A DNA stretch of 64,000 bases from contig NZ_CP109444.1 of the NCBI RefSeq assembly GCF_036227225.1, positions 3,205,501 through 3,269,500 of the forward strand. Direction: 5' to 3'. This stretch comes from Streptomyces sp. NBC_01478 (GTDB lineage Bacteria; Actinomycetota; Actinomycetes; Streptomycetales; Streptomycetaceae). The number at the start of each line of letters is the position of its first letter. Position 1 is the stretch's first letter. Shown piece after piece: positions 48,872 to 60,014 of the stretch. The notes under the pieces were generated by a model. That model ran no database searches. It saw nothing but the letters and a program-made list of their open reading frames with translations, and had not been told where the DNA came from. The translations under genes were made by a program, and so were the position numbers.

Positions 48872-51610
48872 CTAGTGCGCAGCCGACTCCCAGTCCGGGC
48901 CCACGCCCACCGAGACGTCCAGCGGTGCCCGAAGATGTACCGCGCCCGCCATCTCGTGTCGGACCAGTTCCTCCGTGGCCTCTCGTTCCCCGGGGGCGAT
49001 CTCCAGGACGATTTCGTCGTGGACCTGGAGGAGCATGCGGGACTTGAGGTCGGCCTCGCGCAGGGCGGTGTCGACCTTGAGCATGGCCATCTTGACGATG
49101 TCCGCCGCGGTGCCCTGGATCGGTGCGTTCAGGGCCATGCGCTCGGCGGCCTCGCGGCGCTGGCGGTTGTCGCTGTTCAGGTCGGGGAGGTAGCGGCGGC
49201 GGCCGAAGAGCGTCGCCGTGTAGCCCGTCGCCCGTGCCTCGTCGACCGCCCGGCGCAGATAGTCCCGTACCCCGCCGAAGCGCTCGAAGTACGTGTCCAT
49301 GAGGACGCGTGCCTCGCCCGCGTCGATGTTGAGCTGCTGGGAGAGGCCGAACGCCGACAGCCCGTAGGCGAGGCCGTACGACATCGCCTTGATCTTGCGG
49401 CGCATCTCCGCGTCGACCGCGGGACCCTCGACCGAGAACACCTGGGAGGCGACCGTGGTGTGCAGGTCCTCGCCCGAGGTGAACGCCTCCAACAGGCCCT
49501 CGTCCTCGGAGAGATGGGCCATCACGCGGAGTTCGATCTGGCTGTAGTCCGCGGTCATCAGGGACTCGTAGCCCTCGCCCACCACGAAGCCCCGGCGGAT
49601 CGCCCTGCCCTCGTCCGTGCGGACCGGGATGTTCTGCAGGTTCGGGTCCGTGGAGGAGAGGCGGCCGGTCGCCGCGACCGTCTGGTTGAACGTGGTGTGG
49701 ATGCGGCCGTCCGCCGCGATCGTCTTGATCAGGCCCTCTACGGTGACGCGCAGCTTCGCCTGTTCGCGGTGGCGGAGCATGATGACCGGCAGTTCGTTCT
49801 CGGTCTGGTTGGCCAGCCAGGCCAGGGCGTCCGCGTCGGTCGTATAGCCGGTCTTCGTCTTCTTCGTCTTGGGCAGGCCGAGTTCGCCGAAGAGGACTTC
49901 CTGGAGCTGCTTGGGCGAGCCGAGGTTGAACTCGTGCCCCGCCGCCGCGTGCGCCTCCTTCACCGCCTGCTGCACGGCACCGGCGAACATCTGCTCCATG
50001 GCCTCCAGATGCGCCTTGTCGGCCGCGATGCCGGACCGCTCCAGGCGGGCCAGCAGGATCGAGGTGGGCAGCTCCATGTCACGGAGCAGGTCCGCCGCGC
50101 CGACCTCCTGGAGGCGCTCCCCGAAGGCGTCCCCCAGGTCGAGGATCGCGCGGGCCTGCACCATCAGGGCGTCCGCCTCGGCACCGTCGTCCGCGCCGAA
50201 GGCCAACTGGCCGTCGGCCGTGGCGGCGGGCGCCAGCTCGCGGCCCAGGTACTCCAGGGACAGCGCGTCCAGGTCGAAGGAGCGGCGGCCGGGCTTGACC
50301 AGGTAGGCGGCGAGCGCGGTATCCATGGAGATACCGGCGATCGTCCAGCCGTGCTCCGCGAAGACCCGCATCGCGCCCTTGGCGTTGTGGAACACCTTGG
50401 GCCGGTCGGCGTCGGACAGCCAGGCCGCGAACGCGTTCTCGTCGCTCTCGTCCAGCTCCGCGGGGTCGAACCAGGCGGCCGCTCCCCCGGCGGTGGCGAG
50501 CGCGACCTCGGTCACCGAGCCGGAGCCGAGCGCCCAGGTGTCGACGGTGGCGACACCGAGGGGCTCGGTGCCGTAGTCGGCCAGCCAGCCGGTCAGTTCG
50601 CCGGTGCCGAGCACCGAGCCGTCGACCGCCACACCGCTCTCGGCGGGCGGGGTCGGGTCGGCCTCCTCGGCGCCCGGGTCGACGGCCAGGAGTCGCTCGC
50701 GCAGCGAGGGGTTGCGGATCTCCAGGGTGTCGAGAACCATCGCGACGGCCGTGCGGTCGTACGGAGCGCGGCCCAAGTCGACGACCGTCTTGGGCAGTTC
50801 GACGTCCTTGACCATCTCGGTGAGGCGGCGGTTGAGCTTGACGGCGTCCAGGTGGTCGCGGAGGTTCTGCCCGGCCTTGCCCTTGACCTCGTCGACGCGG
50901 TCGACCAACTCGGTGAACGAACCGAACTGGTTGATCCACTTCGCGGCCGTCTTCTCGCCGACGCCGGGGATGCCCGGGAGGTTGTCGGACGGGTCGCCGC
51001 GCAGGGCCGCGAAGTCGGGGTACTGGGCGGGCGTCAACCCGTACTTCTCGACGACCTTCTCCGGAGTGAACCGGGTCAGCTCGGAGACGCCCTTCGTCGG
51101 GTAGAGCACGGTCGTGTGCTCGGACACGAGCTGGAAGGAGTCGCGGTCGCCGGTGACGATCAGCACGTCGAAGCCCTCGGCCTCGGCCTGGGTGGCGAGC
51201 GTGGCGATGACGTCGTCGGCCTCGAAGCCGTCGACCGCGAACCGGGACACGTGCATCGCGTCGAGCAGCTCGCCGATCAGTTCGACCTGGCCCTTGAACT
51301 CGTCCGGGGTCTTGGAGCGGTTCGCCTTGTACTCGGTGAACTCCTCGGAGCGCCAGGTCTTCCGGGACACGTCGAAGGCCACCGCGAAGTGCGTGGGCGC
51401 CTCGTCGCGCAGGGTGTTGGCCAGCATCGACGCGAAGCCGTAGATCGCGTTCGTCGGCTGGCCCGTCGCGGTCGTGAAGTTCTCCACGGGCAGCGCGAAG
51501 AACGCGCGGTAGGCCAGCGAGTGCCCGTCCATCAGCATCAGCCGTGGACGGTCTCCGCCGGAGCTGTTCCCGGAGGTCTTGTCGGTCTTCTTCGATGCTG
51601 TCTCTGCCAC
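48872..51610 (-). CDS. polA: DNA polymerase I
   Basis: 912 residues from GTG 51610 (MAETASKKTDKTSGN...); a GTG 24 bp upstream is possible. N-terminal 5'-3' exonuclease (about 20-320): LMLMDGHSLAYRAFFALP, YKANRSKTPDEF, DAMHVSRFAVDGFEADDVIATLA, VTGDRDSFQLV and LRGDPSDNLPGIPGVGEKTAAKW (helix-hairpin-helix). Polymerase domain (about 520-912): GRLSSTDPNLQNIP, DYSQIELRVMAHLS (motif A), RRKIKAMSYGLAYGLSAFGLS (motif B) and LLQVHDEIVLE (motif C). The middle proofreading domain has VATVDTW where active ones have D-x-E, so 3'-5' activity is probably lost, as in other Actinobacteria. Repairs DNA and replaces RNA primers. Confidence 0.97.
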   Translation of the reverse strand: MAETASKKTDKTSGNSSGGDRPRLMLMDGHSLAYRAFFALPVENFTTATGQPTNAIYGFASMLANTLRDEAPTHFAVAFDVSRKTWRSEEFTEYKANRSKTPDEFKGQVELIGELLDAMHVSRFAVDGFEADDVIATLATQAEAEGFDVLIVTGDRDSFQLVSEHTTVLYPTKGVSELTRFTPEKVVEKYGLTPAQYPDFAALRGDPSDNLPGIPGVGEKTAAKWINQFGSFTELVDRVDEVKGKAGQNLRDHLDAVKLNRRLTEMVKDVELPKTVVDLGRAPYDRTAVAMVLDTLEIRNPSLRERLLAVDPGAEEADPTPPAESGVAVDGSVLGTGELTGWLADYGTEPLGVATVDTWALGSGSVTEVALATAGGAAAWFDPAELDESDENAFAAWLSDADRPKVFHNAKGAMRVFAEHGWTIAGISMDTALAAYLVKPGRRSFDLDALSLEYLGRELAPAATADGQLAFGADDGAEADALMVQARAILDLGDAFGERLQEVGAADLLRDMELPTSILLARLERSGIAADKAHLEAMEQMFAGAVQQAVKEAHAAAGHEFNLGSPKQLQEVLFGELGLPKTKKTKTGYTTDADALAWLANQTENELPVIMLRHREQAKLRVTVEGLIKTIAADGRIHTTFNQTVAATGRLSSTDPNLQNIPVRTDEGRAIRRGFVVGEGYESLMTADYSQIELRVMAHLSEDEGLLEAFTSGEDLHTTVASQVFSVEGPAVDAEMRRKIKAMSYGLAYGLSAFGLSQQLNIDAGEARVLMDTYFERFGGVRDYLRRAVDEARATGYTATLFGRRRYLPDLNSDNRQRREAAERMALNAPIQGTAADIVKMAMLKVDTALREADLKSRMLLQVHDEIVLEIAPGEREATEELVRHEMAGAVHLRAPLDVSVGVGPDWESAAH

Positions 51611-51963
51611 GCCCCCGATCCTGCCACGCCCCACTGACAGTCGGAGTCACGGTCACTGCGTCGGAAGCCGTGGCCGCGAGAAACGGGGGTCACGGGAGGG
51701 TGCCGGGAGTCGCCGCCGCGCGGAAAGCCACGCGCGCGTGAAGAGGTCACCGTCGCGGCAGGAGACCCGGTCGGACACTCCCCGGCCCGCCGCCCCGCGG
51801 ATCGGACCGACCGGCACCACCCGCCCCGGCGAGGAGCCGAACACGCCCCCCACCTCGCACAAACGCCGAAACCATTGAGTCCACGAACCGACCTCGGTGT
51901 TGTCACTGCCGCGTGCGAGGATCGGAGATGTAGTGCACATGTGTCAGCGAAGGAGGGCCCTCG
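51611..51963. other. Divergent intergenic region, polA / fdhF-like
   Basis: 353 bp containing both promoters. I found no gene, no strong hairpin and no clear -10/-35 pair that I would defend. A GAAGGAGGGCCCTCG ribosome site precedes the fdhF-like gene. Confidence 0.5.
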
Positions 51964-54243
<2,280 letters not shown>

Positions 54244-54304
54244 GCGTTTGCTCAGCCGTCAGTCAGGTCCGCCGGTCAGGCGCAGGACGAACGGAGTCGG
54301 CCCC

Positions 54305-54793
54305 ATGGGCGAGCAGCAGCACGGGAAGTTCCCGCAGGACGTCATCGACGAGTACTCGGCGCTCGGCATCGACCTGGTCGCCCTGTTCTCGGCGGGGCAC
54401 CTCGGCACCCGGATGGGCGTGGAGATCGTCGAGGCGTCCGCCGAGCGCGTCGTCGGCACCATGCCGGTGGAGGGGAACACCCAGCCGTACGGGCTGCTGC
54501 ACGGGGGCGCGTCCGCCGTCCTGGCGGAGACCCTCGGCTCGCTGGGGTCGATGCTGCACGGCGGCAGCACGAAGATCGCCGTCGGCGTCGACCTGAACTG
54601 CACCCACCACCGAGGCGCCCGCTCCGGCCTCGTGACCGGCGTCGCCACCCCCGTGCACCGGGGCCGTTCGACGGCGACGTACGAGATCGTGATCAGTGAC
54701 GAGGACGGGCGGCGGGTGTGCACCGCGCGGCTGACCTGCCTGCTGCGGGACGTGAAGCCGGGCGACGGGATCCCGGCGCACGCCGCGAGCTGA
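54305..54793 (+). CDS. PaaI-type hotdog thioesterase
   Basis: 162 residues; ATG after AACGGAGTCGGCCCC. Hotdog core: LGTRMGVEIVEASAERVVGTMPVEGNTQPYGLLHGGASAVLAETLGSLGSML, in which 'GxLHGG' and the Glu (AETLGS) are the active-site helix motif, then VDLNCTHHRGARSGLVTGVATPVHRGRSTATYEI and VCTARLTCLLRD. Hydrolyses an acyl-CoA, commonly an aromatic or polyketide type. The usual nucleophile-assisting Asp/Glu of PaaI is present as Glu. It follows the fdhF-like gene by 61 bp. Confidence 0.92.
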   Translation: MGEQQHGKFPQDVIDEYSALGIDLVALFSAGHLGTRMGVEIVEASAERVVGTMPVEGNTQPYGLLHGGASAVLAETLGSLGSMLHGGSTKIAVGVDLNCTHHRGARSGLVTGVATPVHRGRSTATYEIVISDEDGRRVCTARLTCLLRDVKPGDGIPAHAAS

Positions 54794-54949
54794 ACCCGGA
54801 CGGGCCCGCGCGGCCGCCGCGACCCGGTCGCCGACCGGTCCACGCACGCACCCCGAGCCCGTCCCGGACCGGCCCCGAACCGGAGGATCTTGCCCCCGCC
54901 TTCCGCACCCCCGTCCGCTCCCCTACCGTTTCCCCATGAGGCTGCCGGC

Positions 54950-55612
54950 ATGAGCGGTATCGGGCCCGTCGAATCCGTCGACTCATCGGAGGCGAACGGG
55001 AGTTGTGAAGTCATCGGGGGTGACTCGCCCCGCCTGACGGACCGTTGGCACACCCTCCCGCCGCGAACCCGCAGGGCCGTGCTCGCGGCGGGCACGGTCG
55101 CCACCGTGGCCGCCGGAGCCGTCCTCCTGCCGCCCCGCCCGCAGGCCGACCCGGCGCCACCCGTGCCCTGGCCCGCGAACATCACCGAGTGGCGCTACAC
55201 CGGGCTCGCCCAGACCACCGACTCCCCCACCACGACCGGCTTCTTCCGCTTCGCCGTCACCGTGGACAGCGGACCCCCCGTCGCCGTACGCGTCATCGGC
55301 GCCGCCTTCGACGGTCTCATCGCCCAGGCCGTCCCCGATCCGTCCTTCACCGTCCGCACCGGAGCGACCCGCCGGGTGACCGTGGAGATATCGGTTTCCG
55401 ACTGTTCGGGACTGCCCTTGAATGCGGACCTCGCCTTTCTGGACGTAACGCTGCGTAACACGCGCGCAATACAACACCATAGTTTCATCTTCGGCAGCGC
55501 CTACTCCAAGGACCTTTCCCAGCTCCTTCACAGGGCCTGTGGCACGACAAACGCCAGGCCAGGCCCACGGCCAAGCGGAAGTGCAGGTTCTCAAAATGTG
55601 GACCGCGGCTGA
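54950..55612 (+). CDS. Membrane-anchored or exported hypothetical protein
   Basis: 220 residues. The first 40 residues are polar, followed by RRAVLAAGTVATVAAGAVLLPP (about 42-63), a signal-anchor or Tat-like segment, so most of the protein lies outside. The rest forms beta strands (FFRFAVTVDSGPPVAVRVIGAAFDGL, RRVTVEISVSDC...LAFLDVTLRNTRAIQ) and a C-terminus of Ser/Gly/Pro. No family known to me, though similar Tat-annotated Streptomyces proteins come to mind. A tiny ATG reading frame (54935-54952) overlaps its start by 3 bases. Confidence 0.72.
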   Translation: MSGIGPVESVDSSEANGSCEVIGGDSPRLTDRWHTLPPRTRRAVLAAGTVATVAAGAVLLPPRPQADPAPPVPWPANITEWRYTGLAQTTDSPTTTGFFRFAVTVDSGPPVAVRVIGAAFDGLIAQAVPDPSFTVRTGATRRVTVEISVSDCSGLPLNADLAFLDVTLRNTRAIQHHSFIFGSAYSKDLSQLLHRACGTTNARPGPRPSGSAGSQNVDRG

Positions 55613-55822
55613 AATCCGCCAAACCGGCCGAGACCCACCTTCCGCGATCCCCGCCAACCTGCACGTCATAACAAGAAAGTCACAAGCCAGCGCACGACGA
55701 TGCCCATGCCCACAGACCGGGCTTAGAGTCACGGCCAGTCACCGCTCCATCGGGAGTTGGGTACCAGCGCAGCACCTTGCCGCTCCAAACGGGGGCGACT
55801 GTGCCTGCGGAAAGGACTGATT

Positions 55823-57052
55823 GTGCGACAGCGTTCTTTGGTGATACTGACCTCCGTTCTCACGACCGGAGCTCTGACCCTCACCGCCTGCGGCTCCCGG
55901 GACAGCGACAGCAACAGCGACAGCGGGTCGACCACCCTGACCATCGGTGTCGACGCCCCGCTGTCCGGTGAGAACTCCACCACCGGTCTCGGCATCCAGT
56001 ACGGCGTCCAGATCGCCGTGGACGACGCCAACAAGAACAACTGGGTCTCCGGCGTCAAGTTCAAGGTCAAGGCCCTGGACGACAAGGCCCAGCCCGCCAC
56101 CGGCCAGTCCAACGCCACCGCCTTCACCGGCGACAGCAATGTCGTCGGCGCCGTCGGCCCGCTGAACTCCGGCGTCGCCCTCTCGATGCAGAAGGTGTTC
56201 GCCTCGGCCAACATGGTCGAGATCTCCCCCTCGAACACCGACCCCAGCCTGACGCAGGGCAAGGACTGGGCGACCAGCAAGACGCGGCCGTACAAGACGT
56301 ACTTCCGCACCGCCACCACCGACGCCCTCCAGGGTGGCTTCGCCGCCGACTACGCGTACAACGGCCTCAAGAAGAAGAAGGCCTTCGTCGTCGACGACAA
56401 GCAGACCTACGGCGCCGGCCTGGCCGGGATCTTCAACAGCGGCTTCAAGAAGCTCGGTGGCACCATCGCGGGCACCGACCACGTCAACACCGGCGACACC
56501 GACTTCAGCTCGCTCGTCACCAAGATCAAGAACTCCGGCGCCGACCTGGTCTACTACGGCGGCCAGTACGACGAGTCGGAGAAGATCACGAAGCAGCTCA
56601 AGGGCGCCGGCGTCAAGATCCCGCTGTTCGGCGGTGACGGCATGTACGCCACCACCTACATCCAGACCGCCGGCAAGTCCGCGGAGGGCGACCTCGCCAC
56701 CTCCGTCGGCGTCCCCGTCGACACCCTGCCCGCCGCCAAGGCGTTCATCGACACCTACAAGGCCAAGGGCTACAAGGGTGACTACGGCGCCTACGGCGGC
56801 TACTCCTACGACGCCGCCACCGCCATCATCAAGGCTGTGAAGGCCGTCAAGGACGCCAACGACGGCAAGCTGCCCGACAGCAACGACCTCCGCTCCAAGG
56901 TCGTCGACGCCGTACAGAAGTCGGACTTCGAAGGCATCACCGGCAAGGTCACCTTCGACGAGTACGGCGACACCGGCAACAAGCAGCTCACCGTCTACCA
57001 GGTCACCAACGGCGCCTGGAAGGCCGTGAAGACGGGCACCTTCACCGGCTGA
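55823..57052 (+). CDS. livK: Branched-chain amino acid ABC transporter, substrate-binding lipoprotein
   Basis: 409 residues from GTG (GGAAAGGACTGATT upstream). Lipoprotein signal: RQRSLVILTSVLTTGALTLTAC with LTAC lipobox, so Cys24 becomes lipidated. Mature part: TIGVDAPLSGENSTTGLGIQYGVQIAVDDANKN (type I periplasmic-binding fold), GAVGPLNSGVALSMQKVF, YFRTATTDALQGGFAADYAYN, GGQYDESEKITKQLKGAGVKIPLFGGDGMY and GGYSYDAATAIIKAVKAV. Captures leucine, isoleucine, valine or related ligands at the cell surface. First gene of livK-H-M-G-F. A 13-bp hairpin separates it from livH. Confidence 0.94.
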   Translation: MRQRSLVILTSVLTTGALTLTACGSRDSDSNSDSGSTTLTIGVDAPLSGENSTTGLGIQYGVQIAVDDANKNNWVSGVKFKVKALDDKAQPATGQSNATAFTGDSNVVGAVGPLNSGVALSMQKVFASANMVEISPSNTDPSLTQGKDWATSKTRPYKTYFRTATTDALQGGFAADYAYNGLKKKKAFVVDDKQTYGAGLAGIFNSGFKKLGGTIAGTDHVNTGDTDFSSLVTKIKNSGADLVYYGGQYDESEKITKQLKGAGVKIPLFGGDGMYATTYIQTAGKSAEGDLATSVGVPVDTLPAAKAFIDTYKAKGYKGDYGAYGGYSYDAATAIIKAVKAVKDANDGKLPDSNDLRSKVVDAVQKSDFEGITGKVTFDEYGDTGNKQLTVYQVTNGAWKAVKTGTFTG

Positions 57053-57085
57053 TCCCAGCCGACAGCACCACAGCACCACCGCACC

Positions 57086-57125
57086 ACGGGCCGCGCGGAA
57101 GGAGGATCCCGACCGCGCGGCCCGT
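57086..57125 (+). terminator. livK-livH intercistronic hairpin (attenuator or stability stem)
   Basis: ACGGGCCGCGCGG / CCGCGCGGCCCGT, thirteen perfect pairs, with a 14-nt loop carrying AAGGAGGATCCCGA. It starts 34 bp past the livK stop, 69 bp before livH. It is probably a partial terminator or a 3'-end stabiliser that lets livK outnumber the membrane parts. Confidence 0.75.
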
Positions 57126-57193
57126 TGTCACACCCCCCCACCCCCAGGCACGCGATCTGTGCACACGACCACCAGCGACATGGAGGCCATGCG

Positions 57194-58123
57194 GTGAACA
57201 CCCTGCCGCAGCAGCTGGCCAACGGGCTGCTTCTAGGCTCGATGTACGGGCTGATCGCCATCGGCTACACGATGGTGTACGGCATCGTCCAGCTCATCAA
57301 CTTCGCGCACGGCGAGATCTTCATGACCGGCGCCTTCGGCGCCCTCACGGTCTACGCCTACATCCTGCCCGACGGCACCTCGATGGTGGTCGCGGTACCA
57401 CTCATGCTGATCGGCGGCGGAATCGTCTCCGTCCTCGTCGCGGTAGGGGCCGAACGATTCGCCTACCGCCCCCTGCGGCAAGCACCACGGCTGGCGCCCC
57501 TCATCACCGCCATCGGCCTCTCACTGGCGCTCCAGGAAGTCGTCCGGAACTTCTACCCGGGCGCCGACAAGGACCGCTCCTTCCCCAGCCTCGACGGCAA
57601 CCACGACCTGGGCTCGGTCACGATCACCGACGCCGACATCTTCCTGGTCATCGCCGCCATCGTCTGCATGTCCGGCCTCGCCTGGTTCGTGCGCAAGAGC
57701 CGCACCGGCCGCGCCATGCAGGCGACCGCCCAGGACCCGGACACCTCCCAGCTCATGGGCATCGACACCAACCGCATCATCGTCATAGCGTTCGCCATCG
57801 GCGGCTTCTTCGCCGCGGTAGCAGCCGTCTCCTACGGCCTCAAGTACGGCAACATCGGCTACCGCATGGGCTTCCTGATGGGCCTCAAGGCCTTCACCGC
57901 GGCCGTCATGGGCGGCATCGGCAACATCTACGGCGCCATGCTCGGCGGAGTCGTCCTCGGCGTCGCCGAGACCCTCGCGTCCGCCTACATCAACCACATC
58001 CCCGGCATGCAGCAGCTCGGCGGATCGGGCTGGGCCAACGTCTGGGCCTTCTGTCTCCTCATCCTCGTACTGCTGTTCAGGCCACAGGGCCTGCTCGGCG
58101 AACGCGTCGCGGACAGGGCGTGA
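57194..58123 (+). CDS. livH: Branched-chain amino acid ABC transporter permease LivH
   Basis: 309 residues from GTG with CATGGAGGCCATGCG upstream. LivH features: LANGLLLGSMYGLIAIGYTMVYGIVQLINFAHGEIFMTGAF (family signature), FAYRPLRQAPRLAPLITAIGLSLALQEVV, then GRAMQATAQDPDTSQLMGIDTNRIIVIAFAIGGFFAAVAAVSYG (EAA-like cytoplasmic loop) and GLKAFTAAVMGGIGNIYGAMLGGVVLGVAE. About eight membrane helices. Pairs with LivM to form the channel. Confidence 0.95.
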   Translation: MNTLPQQLANGLLLGSMYGLIAIGYTMVYGIVQLINFAHGEIFMTGAFGALTVYAYILPDGTSMVVAVPLMLIGGGIVSVLVAVGAERFAYRPLRQAPRLAPLITAIGLSLALQEVVRNFYPGADKDRSFPSLDGNHDLGSVTITDADIFLVIAAIVCMSGLAWFVRKSRTGRAMQATAQDPDTSQLMGIDTNRIIVIAFAIGGFFAAVAAVSYGLKYGNIGYRMGFLMGLKAFTAAVMGGIGNIYGAMLGGVVLGVAETLASAYINHIPGMQQLGGSGWANVWAFCLLILVLLFRPQGLLGERVADRA

Positions 58124-58127
58124 TCAC

Positions 58128-60008
58128 ATGACCGAGACGACAAAAACCCCGGCCACCCCGCCCGCCGACACCACCTCCACGACCGCGCACCAGGGCCTCA
58201 TCCCGATGCCGGCCCCGGCGGCCCGCGCCCTCACCCTCGGCGGCGGCGTCGCCACCGCCGTGTCCGCGTTCCTCGCCTGGACGTGGACCGCGGACTTCCC
58301 CGGCGACCTCACGGTCTACGGCTACCCCGGCGGCCTGCAGTGGCTCACCGTCGTGGGCGGCGCCCTCGTGGTCCTGTTCGCCCTCTCCGGATACGGCGTC
58401 CGCGGCCTCGGCTGGCTCGCCCCCGCGGGCGCCACCGGACCCACCCTCCTCGCCGCGCTCGGCGCCTTCGCCACCACCTGGTACACGGTCATCGCGATCG
58501 CCGTGAAGCTCGGCGGATTCGTCAACCTCGAACCCGGCGGATACATCGCGGCCATCGCCTCCCTCGCCACGGTCGTCGGCGCCTTCGCGCTGCCCGCCGG
58601 CGAAGGCTCGACCCAGAAGGCGAAGAAGGCCTCCAGCGACTACCTCGCCACCCACGGCCACTCACGGTGGCGGCTCGTCCTGGCCGGCGTCAGGTTCCTC
58701 AACGCCTACATCGGCAAGCCCGACTCCATCCCCGCCGCCGCGCCCACCGCCCCCTGGGTCCAGCGCATCGTCATCACGATCGTCGCCGCCCTCGGCCTCA
58801 CCGTCTTCGCCTACGGCATCGACGCGGAGGACGAGCTCTTCATCGGCTTCCTCATCGTCGTCGTCTTCACCGCCTGGGCCCTGCACAGCGCCGGCCTCTT
58901 CGACCGGTTCAGCCACCTCACCGCCACCAACCGCAGCTTCGCCCTCGCCATGGGCTTCGTCGCCGCGATCGGCTTCCCCTTCACGCAGACCAACGACCAC
59001 TACGCCAACCTCGGCGTCAACATCCTGATCTTCGGCACCGTCGCCCTCGGCCTCAACATCGTCGTCGGCCTCGCCGGACTCCTCGACCTCGGCTACGTGG
59101 CATTCCTCGGCGTCGGCGCCTACACGGCCGCCCTGGTCTCCGGCTCCGAGTTCTCCAAGTTCTCGGGCGTCCAGTTCCCCTTCTGGGCCGCCGCCCTCAC
59201 CGGCGCCGCCGCCAGCCTGGTCTTCGGCGTCCTCATCGGCGCCCCGACCCTGCGGCTGCGCGGCGACTACCTCGCCATCGTGACCCTCGGTTTCGGAGAG
59301 ATCTTCCGCATCGCCGTCAACAACATGGACGGCGTCTCCGGCCCCGACATCACCAACGGCCCCAACGGCATCCCGTCCATCCCCGACCTGTCGTTCTTCG
59401 GCTTCGACTTCGGAGACACCCACGACATCGTCGGATTCACCATCGGCCGGTTCGCCAACTACTACCTGCTCATGGTCCTGATCATGGCGCTCGTCATCAC
59501 GATCTACCGCCGTGCCTCCGACTCACGCATCGGCCGCTCCTGGATCGCCATCCGCGAGGACGAGACCGCCGCCACCGCCATGGGCATCAACGGCTTCCGC
59601 GTCAAGCTCATCGCCTTCGCCCTCGGCGCCACCCTCGCCGGCCTCGCCGGCACCGTCAGCGCCCACGTCACCTACAGCGTGGTGCCGAACCCGTACCAGT
59701 TCGCCGGAGCGGCCCCGCCCAACTCCGCGTTCCTCCTGGCCGCCGTCGTCCTCGGCGGCATGGGCACCGTCTCCGGACCCTTCCTCGGCGCGGCCCTGCT
59801 CTACCTGCTCCCGGAGAAGCTCGTGGCGCTCCAGGACAAGTCGCTCCTCGCCTTCGGCATCGCGCTCATCCTCCTGATGCGCTTCCGCCCCGAAGGAATC
59901 ATCCCCAACCGGCGACGCCAGCTCGAATTCCACGAGACCGGCCAACTCGACGTACCGGACACCACGACCCTGACCGACGAACCGGCCATCACCAAGGCAG
60001 GGGCGTAG
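58128..60008 (+). CDS. livM: Branched-chain amino acid ABC transporter permease LivM, N-terminally extended
   Basis: 626 residues; ATG is 4 bases after the livH stop. The LivM core begins near residue 285: NILIFGTVALGLNIVVGLAGLLDLGYVAFLGVGAYTAALV, then FWAAALTGAAASLVFGVLIGAPTLRLRGDYLAIVTLGFGEIFRIAVNNMDGVSGPDITNGPNGI, and IRENDETAATAMGIN-type EAA loop (IREDETAATAMGINGFRVKLIAFALGA). Before it lies an about 270-residue extension with four or more extra helices (about 30-140 and 200-275), which typical LivM proteins of 320-450 residues lack. From memory such extensions are common in Streptomyces. Joined to livG by a 6-bp gap. Confidence 0.94.
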   Translation: MTETTKTPATPPADTTSTTAHQGLIPMPAPAARALTLGGGVATAVSAFLAWTWTADFPGDLTVYGYPGGLQWLTVVGGALVVLFALSGYGVRGLGWLAPAGATGPTLLAALGAFATTWYTVIAIAVKLGGFVNLEPGGYIAAIASLATVVGAFALPAGEGSTQKAKKASSDYLATHGHSRWRLVLAGVRFLNAYIGKPDSIPAAAPTAPWVQRIVITIVAALGLTVFAYGIDAEDELFIGFLIVVVFTAWALHSAGLFDRFSHLTATNRSFALAMGFVAAIGFPFTQTNDHYANLGVNILIFGTVALGLNIVVGLAGLLDLGYVAFLGVGAYTAALVSGSEFSKFSGVQFPFWAAALTGAAASLVFGVLIGAPTLRLRGDYLAIVTLGFGEIFRIAVNNMDGVSGPDITNGPNGIPSIPDLSFFGFDFGDTHDIVGFTIGRFANYYLLMVLIMALVITIYRRASDSRIGRSWIAIREDETAATAMGINGFRVKLIAFALGATLAGLAGTVSAHVTYSVVPNPYQFAGAAPPNSAFLLAAVVLGGMGTVSGPFLGAALLYLLPEKLVALQDKSLLAFGIALILLMRFRPEGIIPNRRRQLEFHETGQLDVPDTTTLTDEPAITKAGA

Positions 60009-60014
60009 AGAGCC

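Noticed and set aside
48239..51637. 1132-residue plus-strand frame opposite polA
   Set aside because: Shadow of polA; composition is Arg/Gly/Val-rich with no motif, and polA has every catalytic motif.
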